Positions 11,586 to 22,014 of a stretch of DNA of 64,000 bases are shown in pieces. A program made the translations under genes and the position numbers. Origin of the DNA: Mesostigma viride (Eukaryota; Streptophyta; Mesostigmatophyceae; Mesostigmatales; Mesostigmataceae); contig RPFO01000065.1 in assembly GCA_009746045.1 (NCBI GenBank), positions 4,348,785 through 4,412,784 on the forward strand. The letters are read 5' to 3'. Position 1 is the stretch's first letter, and every line of letters starts with the position of its first letter. The notes beneath the pieces are model-generated. The model worked only from the letters and a program-made list of their open reading frames with translations. It was not told where the DNA came from and did no database searches.

Positions 11586-14500
11586 ATGATTGACCGCGTG
11601 ACCTCCAGCGAGGCCAAGGAGAAAGAGCTGGCGGAAGAGCTGGCCGCCAAGGTGGCCAGCATCGAAGAGGTCCGATGCCTCTCCATCGCTGTATCCGTGG
11701 CATGTGTGCCGTCACCCACCAAGTAGTGGTGGTGTTAGCAGTAGTTGTTATCTAGCCCAATCAGGAGTGGTGGTGATGGTGGTAATAGTTTCACTGCTCA
11801 CGAGGTAATGGTGTTGTTGGTGGCAGCAGCAGTAGCAGCAGCAGAACCAGGCTTTCCCTTCTGCATGCACGTACATGCTTACGTGCTAACACTCCCTCCT
11901 CCACCCCTCTCCCCCTCTCCCCCTCTCCCCCCTCTCCCCCCTCTCCCCCCTTTCTCCCCCATGGTGCTGGCCGTCCACGCAGTTGGAGCACAGCGCACAG
12001 GAGCACGAGCACGTGCTCGAGATGCGGGCCGCTGAGGTGCGCTCGCTCAAGCACCGACTGGCATCCGCCGCGACCACCCCTCCACCGCCCGCCGCTGCGC
12101 CCGACATTCCCCTCATGGCCTCCCTGGACACACCGCCGCGCGCTGGGCCCACGTCCATCACGCCCCCCTCGGACCTCGAGGTGGGCGACGCGTCCCCTGC
12201 GCCGCCGCTCTCCGACGCTGGATTGAGCATGTCGCGGCTGGGTGGCATGGGCGGGTTGGAGCATGAAGACAGCCATTGGCACTACAGCCACACGGCGAGC
12301 GGCGCGCACCCGAGTGATGAGGATGATGTCGCGATGGCCTTCACGCCGACGTCGGGTTCGGTTGCGCATGGCGACACGGTCGGGTGGAACAGCGCAGGGG
12401 TTACACCGCCGGCCGTCACGCCGCAAGGGGACCCCTACGCGCTGCCGGCCAAGGAGAATCTGGCGATATCCGTGCTCAAGGTGCGCATGGAGGAGGATGG
12501 CAGGGAGTGCTGTGGTGGGGCCATATCCGTGCTCAAGGCTGGTACTACTCCGGGGCAGGGGAGGGATGAATGGCAGTATGCTCATAGCGGCGCATCCGTG
12601 CTTAAAGCGAGGATTTGCCATGCTCGAGAGGTGTGGATGCATGCGCTTTCTCTATCCTCAAGGCTGCTCTGGGTGGCGTACCTGGGTTTTGTAGGGCCAT
12701 CCCCCATCCACAAAGTAATGTAACATTAAAGTGTCATGAAGGTAGTAGGGTAGACAGCCCCTCTGGCCATCCCCATCGTGAACGTGCGGATAACCAGGGC
12801 CAGAATGTACGGGTGCCCAACCTGATGCGTTCCCCTTCCCCCTTGAAATCTTGGAACATGCCGGTGAATAACCCTTTGTCGCCTTCTCATTGATGCGCAT
12901 GTATGTGTCCGGAACTAATGCGATGACTGGCATGCCCGTGCACCCCTGTGTATGGGGTGCCCTCGCTGGATGCGCGGGCGCCAGCAGAATGGGAGCAAGT
13001 ATGGGAGGCAGTCTCCACGGGCCGGCCCAAGCAAGGGTGGCGAGGAGGACGCATCCGCGTCGCTGGCTACGCGGGTGCTGCTGGCGCTCGAGTCCGGGTT
13101 TGAGGCGATGCGCGCCGAGGTGGGTGGCTCCTGGATGACAGTTGGCGGTCTGATAGGTGGCATGGCTGCGGTTGGTGGCGGTCCCCATTTGCGCCGATGT
13201 GGGTTGCCATCAGAGAACACGGAAAATCGGTGTATGAGTTGTTGGTGTTGCTGGGTGGTTTTGTTTTGCTGCGCACCGAGGTGGGTGGCTATTAGCTGAT
13301 GTGGCGGTCTGATAGGTGGCGTGGCTTGGTGCGGGTGTTGTGGTGTGGGCCAAGGTGTGTTCCTTCGTGACTGGGTGGGGTTGTTTGGCTGCCGCGTGGC
13401 CACACTGTTGGACATATCCTGGCTGTTCTGTCATGCTACAATGGGAGGCTTCACTGCGAGGGATGTCCGCTGGACTGCACGATCTGGCGGCAGCCCTTTG
13501 CGAACCATGTTGCAGCCATCTTGTAATAGCGACGTCCGCCCTCGCTGGTACAGTAATCACTTGGATAAAGCACTGCGCTGTAAGCCTTGAGAAAAGCTTT
13601 TTTCCCCAGCTGGCCGTGTTGCATCCATGATGAGGAAAGCTGACACTGTGGTGGTGCCGCGGATGGCACATGCTGTCCCCACTAGGTAAGAGATGTCTGT
13701 TCAGGGCACATGGACAAGGTGAGAGATGTCTGTTCAAAGCACATGCTGTCCCCACAAGATAAGAGGTGTCTGTTCAAGGCACATCTGGAGTGGCAGCTGA
13801 AAATGCGTTGCAGAGTGGGGGAGAGGCATTGATATTAGACTGTTGCAGAGTGGGGGAGAGGCTGTATAGTTGTTTTGTCGTGGTATCTCTTGTTAGTGTT
13901 GGCTTTGTTTATTTTTCCGTGGGTGCCTTTACTCTGCTGTAAGTAATTACATTTTTTAAATACATATATTAGACCGGCAGCCACGTGTTGCTCGTCAGCC
14001 ACGAGTGGGTGTGCAACGTCCTGGACTGTTGCAGACAACTAGTGCACCATCCGCCAGCTGTTAACCCTGCTCTCTTGTGAGCACATGCGTAGCTAGTTAA
14101 ACACACTGCTGTGGGAGCGAGTATGTCCTCAAACGCTGCTCTGTGTTTCTTTCTACTACCCCTATCGAACCAGCTGCCTCATCCTCTTCTCGGGTGGCGG
14201 GTTGGCTTGTGTGGTGTGCGTGCCCAGCTCAAGGCCAACCGTGCCAAGCACAAGGACGACGTTAAAGGCGGCGACGATTCGGACACGTTCACAGACTTGG
14301 ACGCGGAGCATGCGCAGGTAGGGACCAGGGCTCCGCAGAGAACCACCAGTTGGTGTCCTGCGCAGGTAGGAACCGTGCTTTCCGTGTCATGCGACCTAGT
14401 GCGTTCCATATCATGCCAAGCGGTGTCCTGCGCAGGTGGGAACCGTGCCTTCTGTGTCATGCCAAGGCGCCTGGATCTTGTTGTCAGGTTTTGTTCGTAA

Positions 14501-17500
14501 CGCAGCCCTTCCAAGCTGGAAACACGACCAATCAAACCTAAATGTATATCTCACATCATAATACATCATATTCAAACCCGGTGGCAGAAGAACTCACGTG
14601 GCCCTCGGCGCACCACGCGGCCAAACTGACATTTCGCAGAAACAAGCCCACTGGGAGGCGCGGAGGGGCCATGCCGGCAAGGGCAAGGACGCAGCGACCG
14701 GAGAGAAAGAGAGAGCGGTGGCCCGCAAGGCCAGGGGGTACGACGCGCTGCTGCGCCGGAGCAGTGCGGCGCGTCGCAAGCAGCGGCAGCAGATGCACTC
14801 GCGGCTGCGCGATGTCACCCCACCCCACACACGGGGCTCAGGGTTGGCCCACCAGCACCGCATGGCCGTCGGGACGGATCCTGTGCACGATCACGCCACA
14901 CATGGGATGGACGAGGTGTCGCTGGATAGGGACGGGGGCGGAGCGCAGCCTAACAATGCGGGGTACCAGCCTGGGGAAGACGACCTGCCGTCCAAACTGG
15001 GGGGCCCGATGCCGGCACAAGGTGCCCACCCGCGGGGTGGGGATATGTTGAAGGGTTGGTACATGGGCAAGCCGCAGCCGTCGTTTGGGCGCTGGGCGGC
15101 GGCGTACACGCTGGATGGGCACGCGGATCACGCTGGTGGGGGTGGGGGTGGGGGTGGAAGTGGGGGTGGGGGGGGTGACAGCGGGGGGCGGATGCCCGGC
15201 GCGGCGCGACACCGTTGACAGACGACAGCATGTACGACATGTCCCCGTGGCTCCCGGACACGAGCGGAGTGGTGGATGCTGGGGGAAGCCTGCGGCCCGA
15301 GGTAGGTGCTGGGGCGTGCCTTGCCGCAAATGGAATGAGGTGGGTGGGTGGGTGGGGAGGCGAGGATAGGTTGATTAATTTTTTGCGGGTGGGCTGGGGT
15401 ACAGGGGGGAAGTGCGTGTCTTCCTGTGGTGTGTGTGTGGGGGGGGGGATAGTAGGTAGTTGCTTCTAGTGCCTGCCACCCTGTTGTTTATCACGTCTTG
15501 CCGTGATGGCCGCAGGAGCTGCCGTGAGGGTGGCCATCCACCCCGTTGGTGCCCTAAGAGCGAAACACAGGTGGATGGACACGGGATGGGGCTGGGCGCA
15601 TGCGTGACTAGGGCAAACCTGGCATGCGTCACTAAGTCCTCGCGTACATCGCCAGCATAACATACCCGCTCCTTTGCACACCGTCTTGATGTAGTAGTCG
15701 ATCTGGAACCAACATCAGCATGGGTTACATCACAGCCATGATTGCATGTCATGGGAACCACCACGATCGCACATGCGCTACATTAATGCCCCTTGCTACA
15801 TGAAAGGCTGCTACCACCATGAAGGCATGCACTACCATATTCCCCTTCCTGCAACGGTCACTTCTCCATGGTCCATGGATGTGTTTCTCCCACCTCGTCT
15901 GGACGTGTTGTGGTTTACAGTTCCTGGTTCTATCCGCTGACCCAAGTCCATCAAGTTCCTCTTCTCCACCACCCTTCGTGGGAACATGTCATTACCAACC
16001 CCGCCCCGATGCCACCACGACAGGGTGCGGGCAAGCCCTCACTGGGTGCCTCCGCCAGCAACAGCGCGGCCATGCGCCAGCTGCGTCGCGCCAACACGGC
16101 GCTGGAGATGGCCAACGTGAGCGCGCGGCAGGAGATCGCAGACCTGTCCGCCGCACTGGAGCGCGCGAGAGAGGACGCGCGACGCGAGTGGCAGCTGCGG
16201 CAGAGGCAGCTGCAGGCGATGGACCCGCGGGTCATGCGGGGGCTGGGTGGCACGGCCCCGGATGCACTGGGGTTCTCGTCCTTTGTCCCCGGTGGCGGCG
16301 GCGGCACAACCTCTTCGTCATCCAGGCATGGCACGGTGTCCGGGCTGGCAACGCTCGGGTCCCTGGGCTTGAATGTCACGGCACCGGCAGGAGGCAGCGC
16401 CCTGAACACGACCGGTTTGTCGAGTGGAGTGATGGGCGCCAGCATCAGGGCGCTCGGCGCCACGTTGCCACTGTCGTCGTCACCGCTGGCCGCTCGCACG
16501 GGGCTTGCCCGCATGCCTGTCGCGTCATATTCGTCCCCTTACAACGGCGCGGGCGCGCGCGGGCGGGAGGGGGGCGGCGTAGCGGCGGACAGCACCGTTG
16601 GCGGGGACAGCCTGGTGGAGCAGCACCTGGCGAGGCTGCGGCTGGGACCCAGCGTGCTCGCTGCGACGGAGACCACTCCAGAGGGGAATGCCTCGCTTGG
16701 GACAGGCTCCGCACGGCATGCACAGGGGGGTAAGGGCCGTGGCGTCATGGTTGGCGTGCAGCCTGCTTTGGCGTCTCGGGGTGGGCTTCCGCGTTCTGGG
16801 GATAGGCCCGCCACAGCCATCCCTAGTACGGCATTCGGTGACCGGGCGGGTGGTGCCCAAGCGGAGGGGCGGACGTATGGGGCGCCAGAGGATGGTGCCA
16901 ACGCTCCGCTGAAGGCCGGAGCTTCAGGTGCTGTCCAGGGTGCAAACTCATATCACGATGGAGCAAGGACCGCCGCGGGTGGTGGGAAACCAGCGGCATC
17001 GGCGGAACTTGGACAGGGTGCAAGGCAGATGTCGACAGATCTGGGGGGGGGTGAGGGCCCGTCCAGACGTGGTAATGCAGACGCACCGCAACCTCCTGCG
17101 GCAAGCACCGCTCGACAGGGCACACCAATCCCATCAGGGCCAGGCCCCAAGGACCCTGCTGGGCTCTACGATGCCTCCTTCTCCAGTGGGATGCCCCGCG
17201 TTTCTGCGCTGATGAGTCCGTTGTCGCTGACCCCCAAGGCTTATGTACGGGCCACCACGGCCGACCACGCAGGGGACCATGCGGTAAGCAGGCTGCATGG
17301 GATGCCGCTGCACCTGCAACCTAGGGTGCCTCCAACGGGTGGCCAGGGGTATATGAAGCAAGTGGACTATGTGCAACCGAGCTTGCGGTATGGTGTCGCT
17401 GCGGTGAGGCATGCTTTTATGCCGGCCGTGATGGCATCCCCTCGGGGGCTTTCCGCCAATGTGGATTTGCATGGCATCGACGCGGACATTGTATGGACAG

Positions 17501-17709
17501 GGCCCAGTAAAGAGGCCGCGGCGTTTGCTCCGCCCAGCCTGGCAGCCGCGCACCGCTCGCTCTATGGCATGGGTGCCAAGCTACCCGGTGGTGCACCATA
17601 CCCTAGCTACGAGCTGGGGGGATCCAGCGGCAGTTTTGATGGCTCTGACAACGCGATCGGCCTGTCTCCGCCAGCGCGCCTGATCAGCGGTGCATCAGGA
17701 TTTCTGTAG
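11586..17709 (+). CDS. Unrecognised coiled-coil, low-complexity protein (5' end uncertain)
   Basis: I do not recognise this protein. Seven exons join in frame: 11586-11669, 11983-12480, 12988-13119, 14228-14317, 14640-15135, 15222-15301, 16024-17709 (561 codons, then TAG). The total is 3,066 bases, or 1,021 residues. All internal junctions have GT and AG and matching phases, which supports the model. The first two exons form a heptad-patterned, charged coiled coil (EAKEKELAEEL onward). A second basic coil lies in exon 5 (QAHWEARR, KQRQQMHSRL), and a third starts exon 7 (RRANTALEMANVSARQEIAD through REWQLRQRQLQAMDP). Between and after them are Pro/Ser/Gly/Ala-rich linkers, suggesting a scaffold or cytoskeletal protein; that is inference. 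Exon 1 starts with ATG but follows a CCAG, so it may be internal. The intron at 15136-15221 is G-rich and the weakest junction. Confidence 0.72.
13670..13862. repeat. Two short minisatellites in an intron of the coiled-coil gene
   Basis: Three copies of a 40-50-base unit containing AGATGTCTGTTCA and GCACATGCTGTCCCCAC run from about 13670 to 13790. Two copies of GTTGCAGAGTGGGGGAGAGG follow. They lie in the intron 13120-14227, in which I see nothing else. Confidence 0.7.
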
Positions 17710-17832
17710 TCTAGGCATTGGATACTGCTGATAAATGGCAAGCCTTAACATACAAGCTAGATATGGAAGGTGCTGTGGAGATTTGGCGGCATGCAGCCAG
17801 TGTGGCCGGCATGTAGCCTGTGCACACGCGCA

Positions 17833-17838
17833 AATAAA
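17833..17838 (+). terminator. AATAAA polyadenylation signal candidate
   Basis: A canonical AATAAA lies 124 bases after the TAG of the coiled-coil gene and before the first retrotransposon sequence. Confidence 0.45.
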
Positions 17839-17949
17839 TGAGAGCGGCACAAACCTGAATCTACAAAAGCGAATTGCGCTGCATTATGCATGATAAACAT
17901 CGATTGAATTTATCAATTGAATTTATGGATGTAATAATGCATGTATTCC

Positions 17950-20900
17950 TGGCAGGCGGCCCAGCCGGGCCCCCGGCCCCGCCCAGGTCAGCGGCGGACT
18001 ACCTAGTCCCCCCGCTGGCCGGCCCGCTCGGCGACCCGTCAGACATGCCTCCTTTCACCTCCCGCGAGGTCACGGAGGCGGTCCAGCACCTGCGTTACGA
18101 GGCCGCCACAGGCTCAGACAAGATTCCAGCCGCGGTAGTGAAACTCGCCGCCGAGTTTGAGGATCGACACTGGTGTCATGCTGCTCTTCTGGGATATCTG
18201 CAACCGCATTCTGCTAGCTGTCGTCGCTACGCCCCCAGCGACCTGGCAACACAGTTTTCGCACGATGCTGTACAAGAACAAGGGGTCGCCCGCCGACCCT
18301 GGCAACTATAGAGGGGTGTGCATCCAAAGTGCCCCCCTCAAGCTTCTCATGCGGCTCATCCTGAACCGCCTGCGCATGGCCCTGGACGGCCACCTCAGCG
18401 AGACTCAGCACGGCTTCCGTCCAGGCCGCAATGCATTACAGGCGCTCTTCGCTACTCGCCGCCTTAATTGTGGAAGAACTGCATCGCCTTCAGCCTCGTG
18501 AGTCCCCTCTGCACCTTGTGCTGGTGGACTTCATCCTTCGATTCGGTTTTCTGGCCTGCGCTGTGGGACATCCTCGCTCTGTTCCGGATCCCCCGCCCCC
18601 TTATTGCTGTCATCCGCAACCTGCATGTATGAAGGGTCCACCACTTAATTCGGTGCGCACTTCCTACGGGACCACGCCACCATGCCATTTACAGAAGGGT
18701 GTGTGGCAGGGCTGCGTGCTGTCGCCCTACCTGTTCATTACTGTGGTCGAATACGTAATGATTCAGGCGCCGCAAGCGGTTTGCTCGCATTGTGGGTAGG
18801 GAACCAGGGGTGCAGGTCGACAACCGTTTCTGGCATGGCGGGGCGGAAACGGAGATTCTGCTGGCGGACATCATCTATGCAGACAACCGACCACCCTCTT
18901 CGAGTAAGTAAGTAAGTAAGTACAAGTTTGCGTGTCATGCGCAAAGGCATGCCACGGAGTACTATGCTAATCTCATTAGAAAAATAATTACACAAAAGTT
19001 TAGACAAATATCGTCTGCATCATCCCCCAACCGTTAAGCACTAGATGGGGATGTAATCCTCATCCGAGCTGTCCTCTACTGTAATGGCAGACGAGGCGGT
19101 AGTGTAGCGGCTATCCTCAGGACCAATAACCTCCACCTGCGGACTTCTACCCTGGCTAGCAACGGGCCGCGGGGCCCGTGGGGAGAAAACAGGAGCATAC
19201 CCCTCGGGGAGGTGCTTATCGCAGATGGCAGCCCATTTCTCCTTGTCAATCATGCGGGCGCGGAGTACGGATAGTCCCAGAAGCCCTGCATCTTCAAGCA
19301 GTTGTGTCACATAGGTCCGGGTCGCGCCGCGCCGGTGCCCGGCGCGCGCAAGTTTGCCAGTGGGTTGCGATGGGACAAGGGGACCCTGCCATAGGAGGAG
19401 GTGTCTACCTGGTTGGCCCGTCTTAAGCCCCCCGGCAGGGCCCACATCGGTATTCACCTGGTCTGTGCGGGCAAGATGGCCGGCAAAGAGGAGGCGGCGG
19501 TGTCGGATGGTATGGGTGACAAGAGGGAGCTCGGCAGCTCGCAGTAGAGCTCGGCCCGGGTGCGGCGTTCTTGGTAGCGGACGCCGAGGATATGACGGAG
19601 CATTCGAGTGACGGTGCCGTCAAGCTGCTGGCTCAGCGCCTGGTCCAGGGTCCACGCCTCGCAGCCATAAAGGAGGATGCTGAGGACAAGGGCCTTGAAC
19701 AGAATGCGCTTGCGTCGCTCACTCAGGTAGCGACAGGTCCAGAACCTGTCGAGGCGGCGGAGGGCCGCCCAGGCCTGGCCAATGCGGGTGTTGATGTCCT
19801 CGGCCGTGGAGGGAAGCCAGCTGCCAAGGAGCTTGAAGCGAGGCGCCGGGGGGACGGGGCTGCAGTCGATCTAGCAAGAGGAGGGTGGGTGGGGCTATCC
19901 CAGCAGGGAAGCCGATGGCCATGACCTCCGTTTTCTTGCTGATCATAAGCCCCACCGCCCGCGCTTCCAGTGATAAGCTGTCTAGCCTCAGTTGGGCTGA
20001 CTCTGGGTTTTCCACGAGTGTCGTGTCATCAGCGTAGATCAGATCGCTCAGGCGGTAGGGTGGGTCAACCCCGCCGTAGCTGGCGTACTCCGTGACCTCG
20101 ATCCCCGGCGGCGGGCTCTTCGAGGGCACTGAGCACGTGCAGATGTGGCTTGACTGCCTGGCTCTCGAGGCCCGTGCAGTGGGGCTTGAGGTAAGCAAGA
20201 AGACTGGGGCTAGATGGCGATTGGGCTCACTCAGCCACCGCCCGACCTCTTTCTCCTTGGCGGCTCGATCTCGAGTCCTGTATCAGGACCGCGTCAAGTT
20301 GCTGGGTAGCTTACTCCCCAGCTGCGAGGCCGATGTGGACCACCGTATCTCCCTAGCTCGCCTGGCACGCTTTACGCCAATACCGGGCCCTGTGGCGCAA
20401 GCCCTTGGGCAAGATAGAGAAACAGGACCTGTTTAAGGTCCTGGTCCTCCCTGTTCTTACGTACGGGGCCGAGACGTGGACCCTCACTGCTGACCTTGCC
20501 AGAAAGCTGGACGGCGCGGTCACCAACACGCTGCGATCCATTTTTCGTGTAGGATACCCTGCTCATTTTCGCAGTTTGGACTTGTACATCGGCATGGCAT
20601 ATATATCAACCAGCATCATTAAGCAGCGGCGCCCATGCAGCTAGTAGGGCACGTATTAGCTCGCACCAACCAGGTAGACACATCACGTGGCCCCCCCACG
20701 GGACTGCGCCCAGCTCAGCCTGGCCAACACCTCCTTACGTGGGCCGGGCCCCGCAATGCTAGACGCCGCAAGGCCCGCGCCTTCAAAGAACAGCTAGTAC
20801 TTAGAGGACATGCATGGGGGGCCTAGGCCTCTCCGTGATTTGGAACAAGATGATGGACAAGGCCAAGTGGGCCCAGGTCATAGAGGACAACGAACCCCCT

Positions 20901-21455
20901 CCCGTGGGGAAGCGCCCGCGTGTTTGCAAACGCGGGAAGCACGCGCTAGACAGGACCCCTAGCACAACACCCATTATAGGGTAGAGAGCTTAGATATAAA
21001 GAGTTGGCTTGATGTTGTAGATAGGTTAGACCTGAAGGTTAGACTGAACAAGTCTCGAGTGGACACGTGTGTAACTTATACTCCTACACACACAGATCTC
21101 GAATGATTTATCTAGTACAAACCCGACTGGCTTGCATCACTCCCCAGACAGGAGAACTTTTGCGGTTGGACTGTAGGTGTCAGCTGGCGATGCCTTGGGA
21201 TCAGGAGACGCCGTCCTATAGTCAGCAAAAGTGGATGCGAGAGGTCCCCAGTTCCATTCCGGCCTGGATATTCATTTGCAGATCGCGTTTTCCTCGGACC
21301 GGCACTGAGCGCAAATGGTTTTCACTATTTGCGGCGTGCCCAATCAGAACAGGTTAGACCGGTAGGATTGCATGTCCCCATCCATCCATCCATCGGGGTT
21401 AATGCTCCGTGACTCCCCGGCCAACGGGAGCACGAGTTTAAAAAATTAATTAATG
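17950..21455 (+). mobile_element. LINE-A copy 1, non-LTR retrotransposon, decayed and interrupted
   Basis: The two halves, 17950-18904 and 20116-21455, belong to one plus-strand LINE split by LINE-B. The left half encodes reverse-transcriptase blocks in several frames: the palm entry NYRGVCIQSAPLKLLMRLIL, HGFRPGRN, KGVWQGCVLSPYLF, and a YADN where YADD is expected. The right half resumes with GTEHVQMWLDCLALEARAVG and carries the post-RT region VLPVLTYGAETWTL, LDGAVTNTLRSIFRV and a C-terminus ending near 20985. A roughly 460-base 3' UTR follows with (CATC)n, the terminal hairpin at 21409-21433 and an AT-rich end. Frame changes and a missing 5' part (no endonuclease seen) show it is dead. Confidence 0.88.
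18905..20115 (-). mobile_element. LINE-B copy 1, inserted antisense into LINE-A
   Basis: Read on the minus strand, it begins just before the RT catalytic block (LIYADDTTLVENPESAQLRL, near 20045-20010). It continues through RKRILFKALVLSILLYGCEA, WTLDQALSQQLDGTVTRML and a C-terminus ending VEDSSDEDYIPI with a stop at 19041. Its 3' UTR ends in a (CTTA)n tail at about 18905-18921. CTCTTCGAG is present at both ends (18896-18904 and 20116-20124) and is a clear 9-base target-site duplication. The element is 5'-truncated, as is usual for LINEs, and has frame breaks. Confidence 0.88.
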
Positions 21456-22014
21456 TACATATCTAAGCATTCATTCAATACCACTCAACATGCATTCATC
21501 GATCCACATTTCATATTCATTTACATGCACTCATTCATGCTGGGAGATATCTCATGCACGGGGTGTACACATACTCTAGAAGTAGGTACCAATTGCATCC
21601 CTGATGGATGCACATGAGCATGAAGGGGGGGCATATGGGAACCTCCTGCTTCTCTCATTTCCTTGAGAGGCCAGTCACGGGTTCTGTGGAGAGTCTAGCA
21701 ACTACTGTGGGTGCATTATAAAGCTTCATCCCAGCAATAGCATACATCGGATGCAGGTAGGCTTCCCCATGGTCCAGAGACCACACATTCTTGCTTGGAA
21801 CTCATTCAGGGGTAATTTCATAGGCCCAACCTAGGTACCACAGAGGACCAATTTCCCGCCAATGCTTTCAATGGCTAGAAACATGGGATCGGACTTTTAT
21901 ACATCCAGTGTGTGACATAATTGCTGCCAATCGACTAGAATGAGCACTATTCAGGCAATCAAACTGGCAAAGCCCTCTGGACAACCATCCTAGAACTCTC
22001 ATCTCCAGGCGATA
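21456..22014. other. Intergenic stretch, nothing recognised
   Basis: The stretch lies between the LINE-A 3' end and the NOL12 stop codon, so part of it is probably the 3' UTR of that gene. It has repeated CATTCAT-like words near 21465-21540. I see no coding signal. Confidence 0.5.

Noticed and set aside
12481-12723. Continuation of the coiled-coil gene exon 2 through the open frame
   Set aside because: A donor at 12481 gives phase agreement with the next exon, and the extra part is made of donor copies. cDNA could reverse this.
21409-21433. Hairpins read as MITE terminal inverted repeats
   Set aside because: They lie only at one end of elements, next to AT tails, at the 3' side of LINE coding parts.
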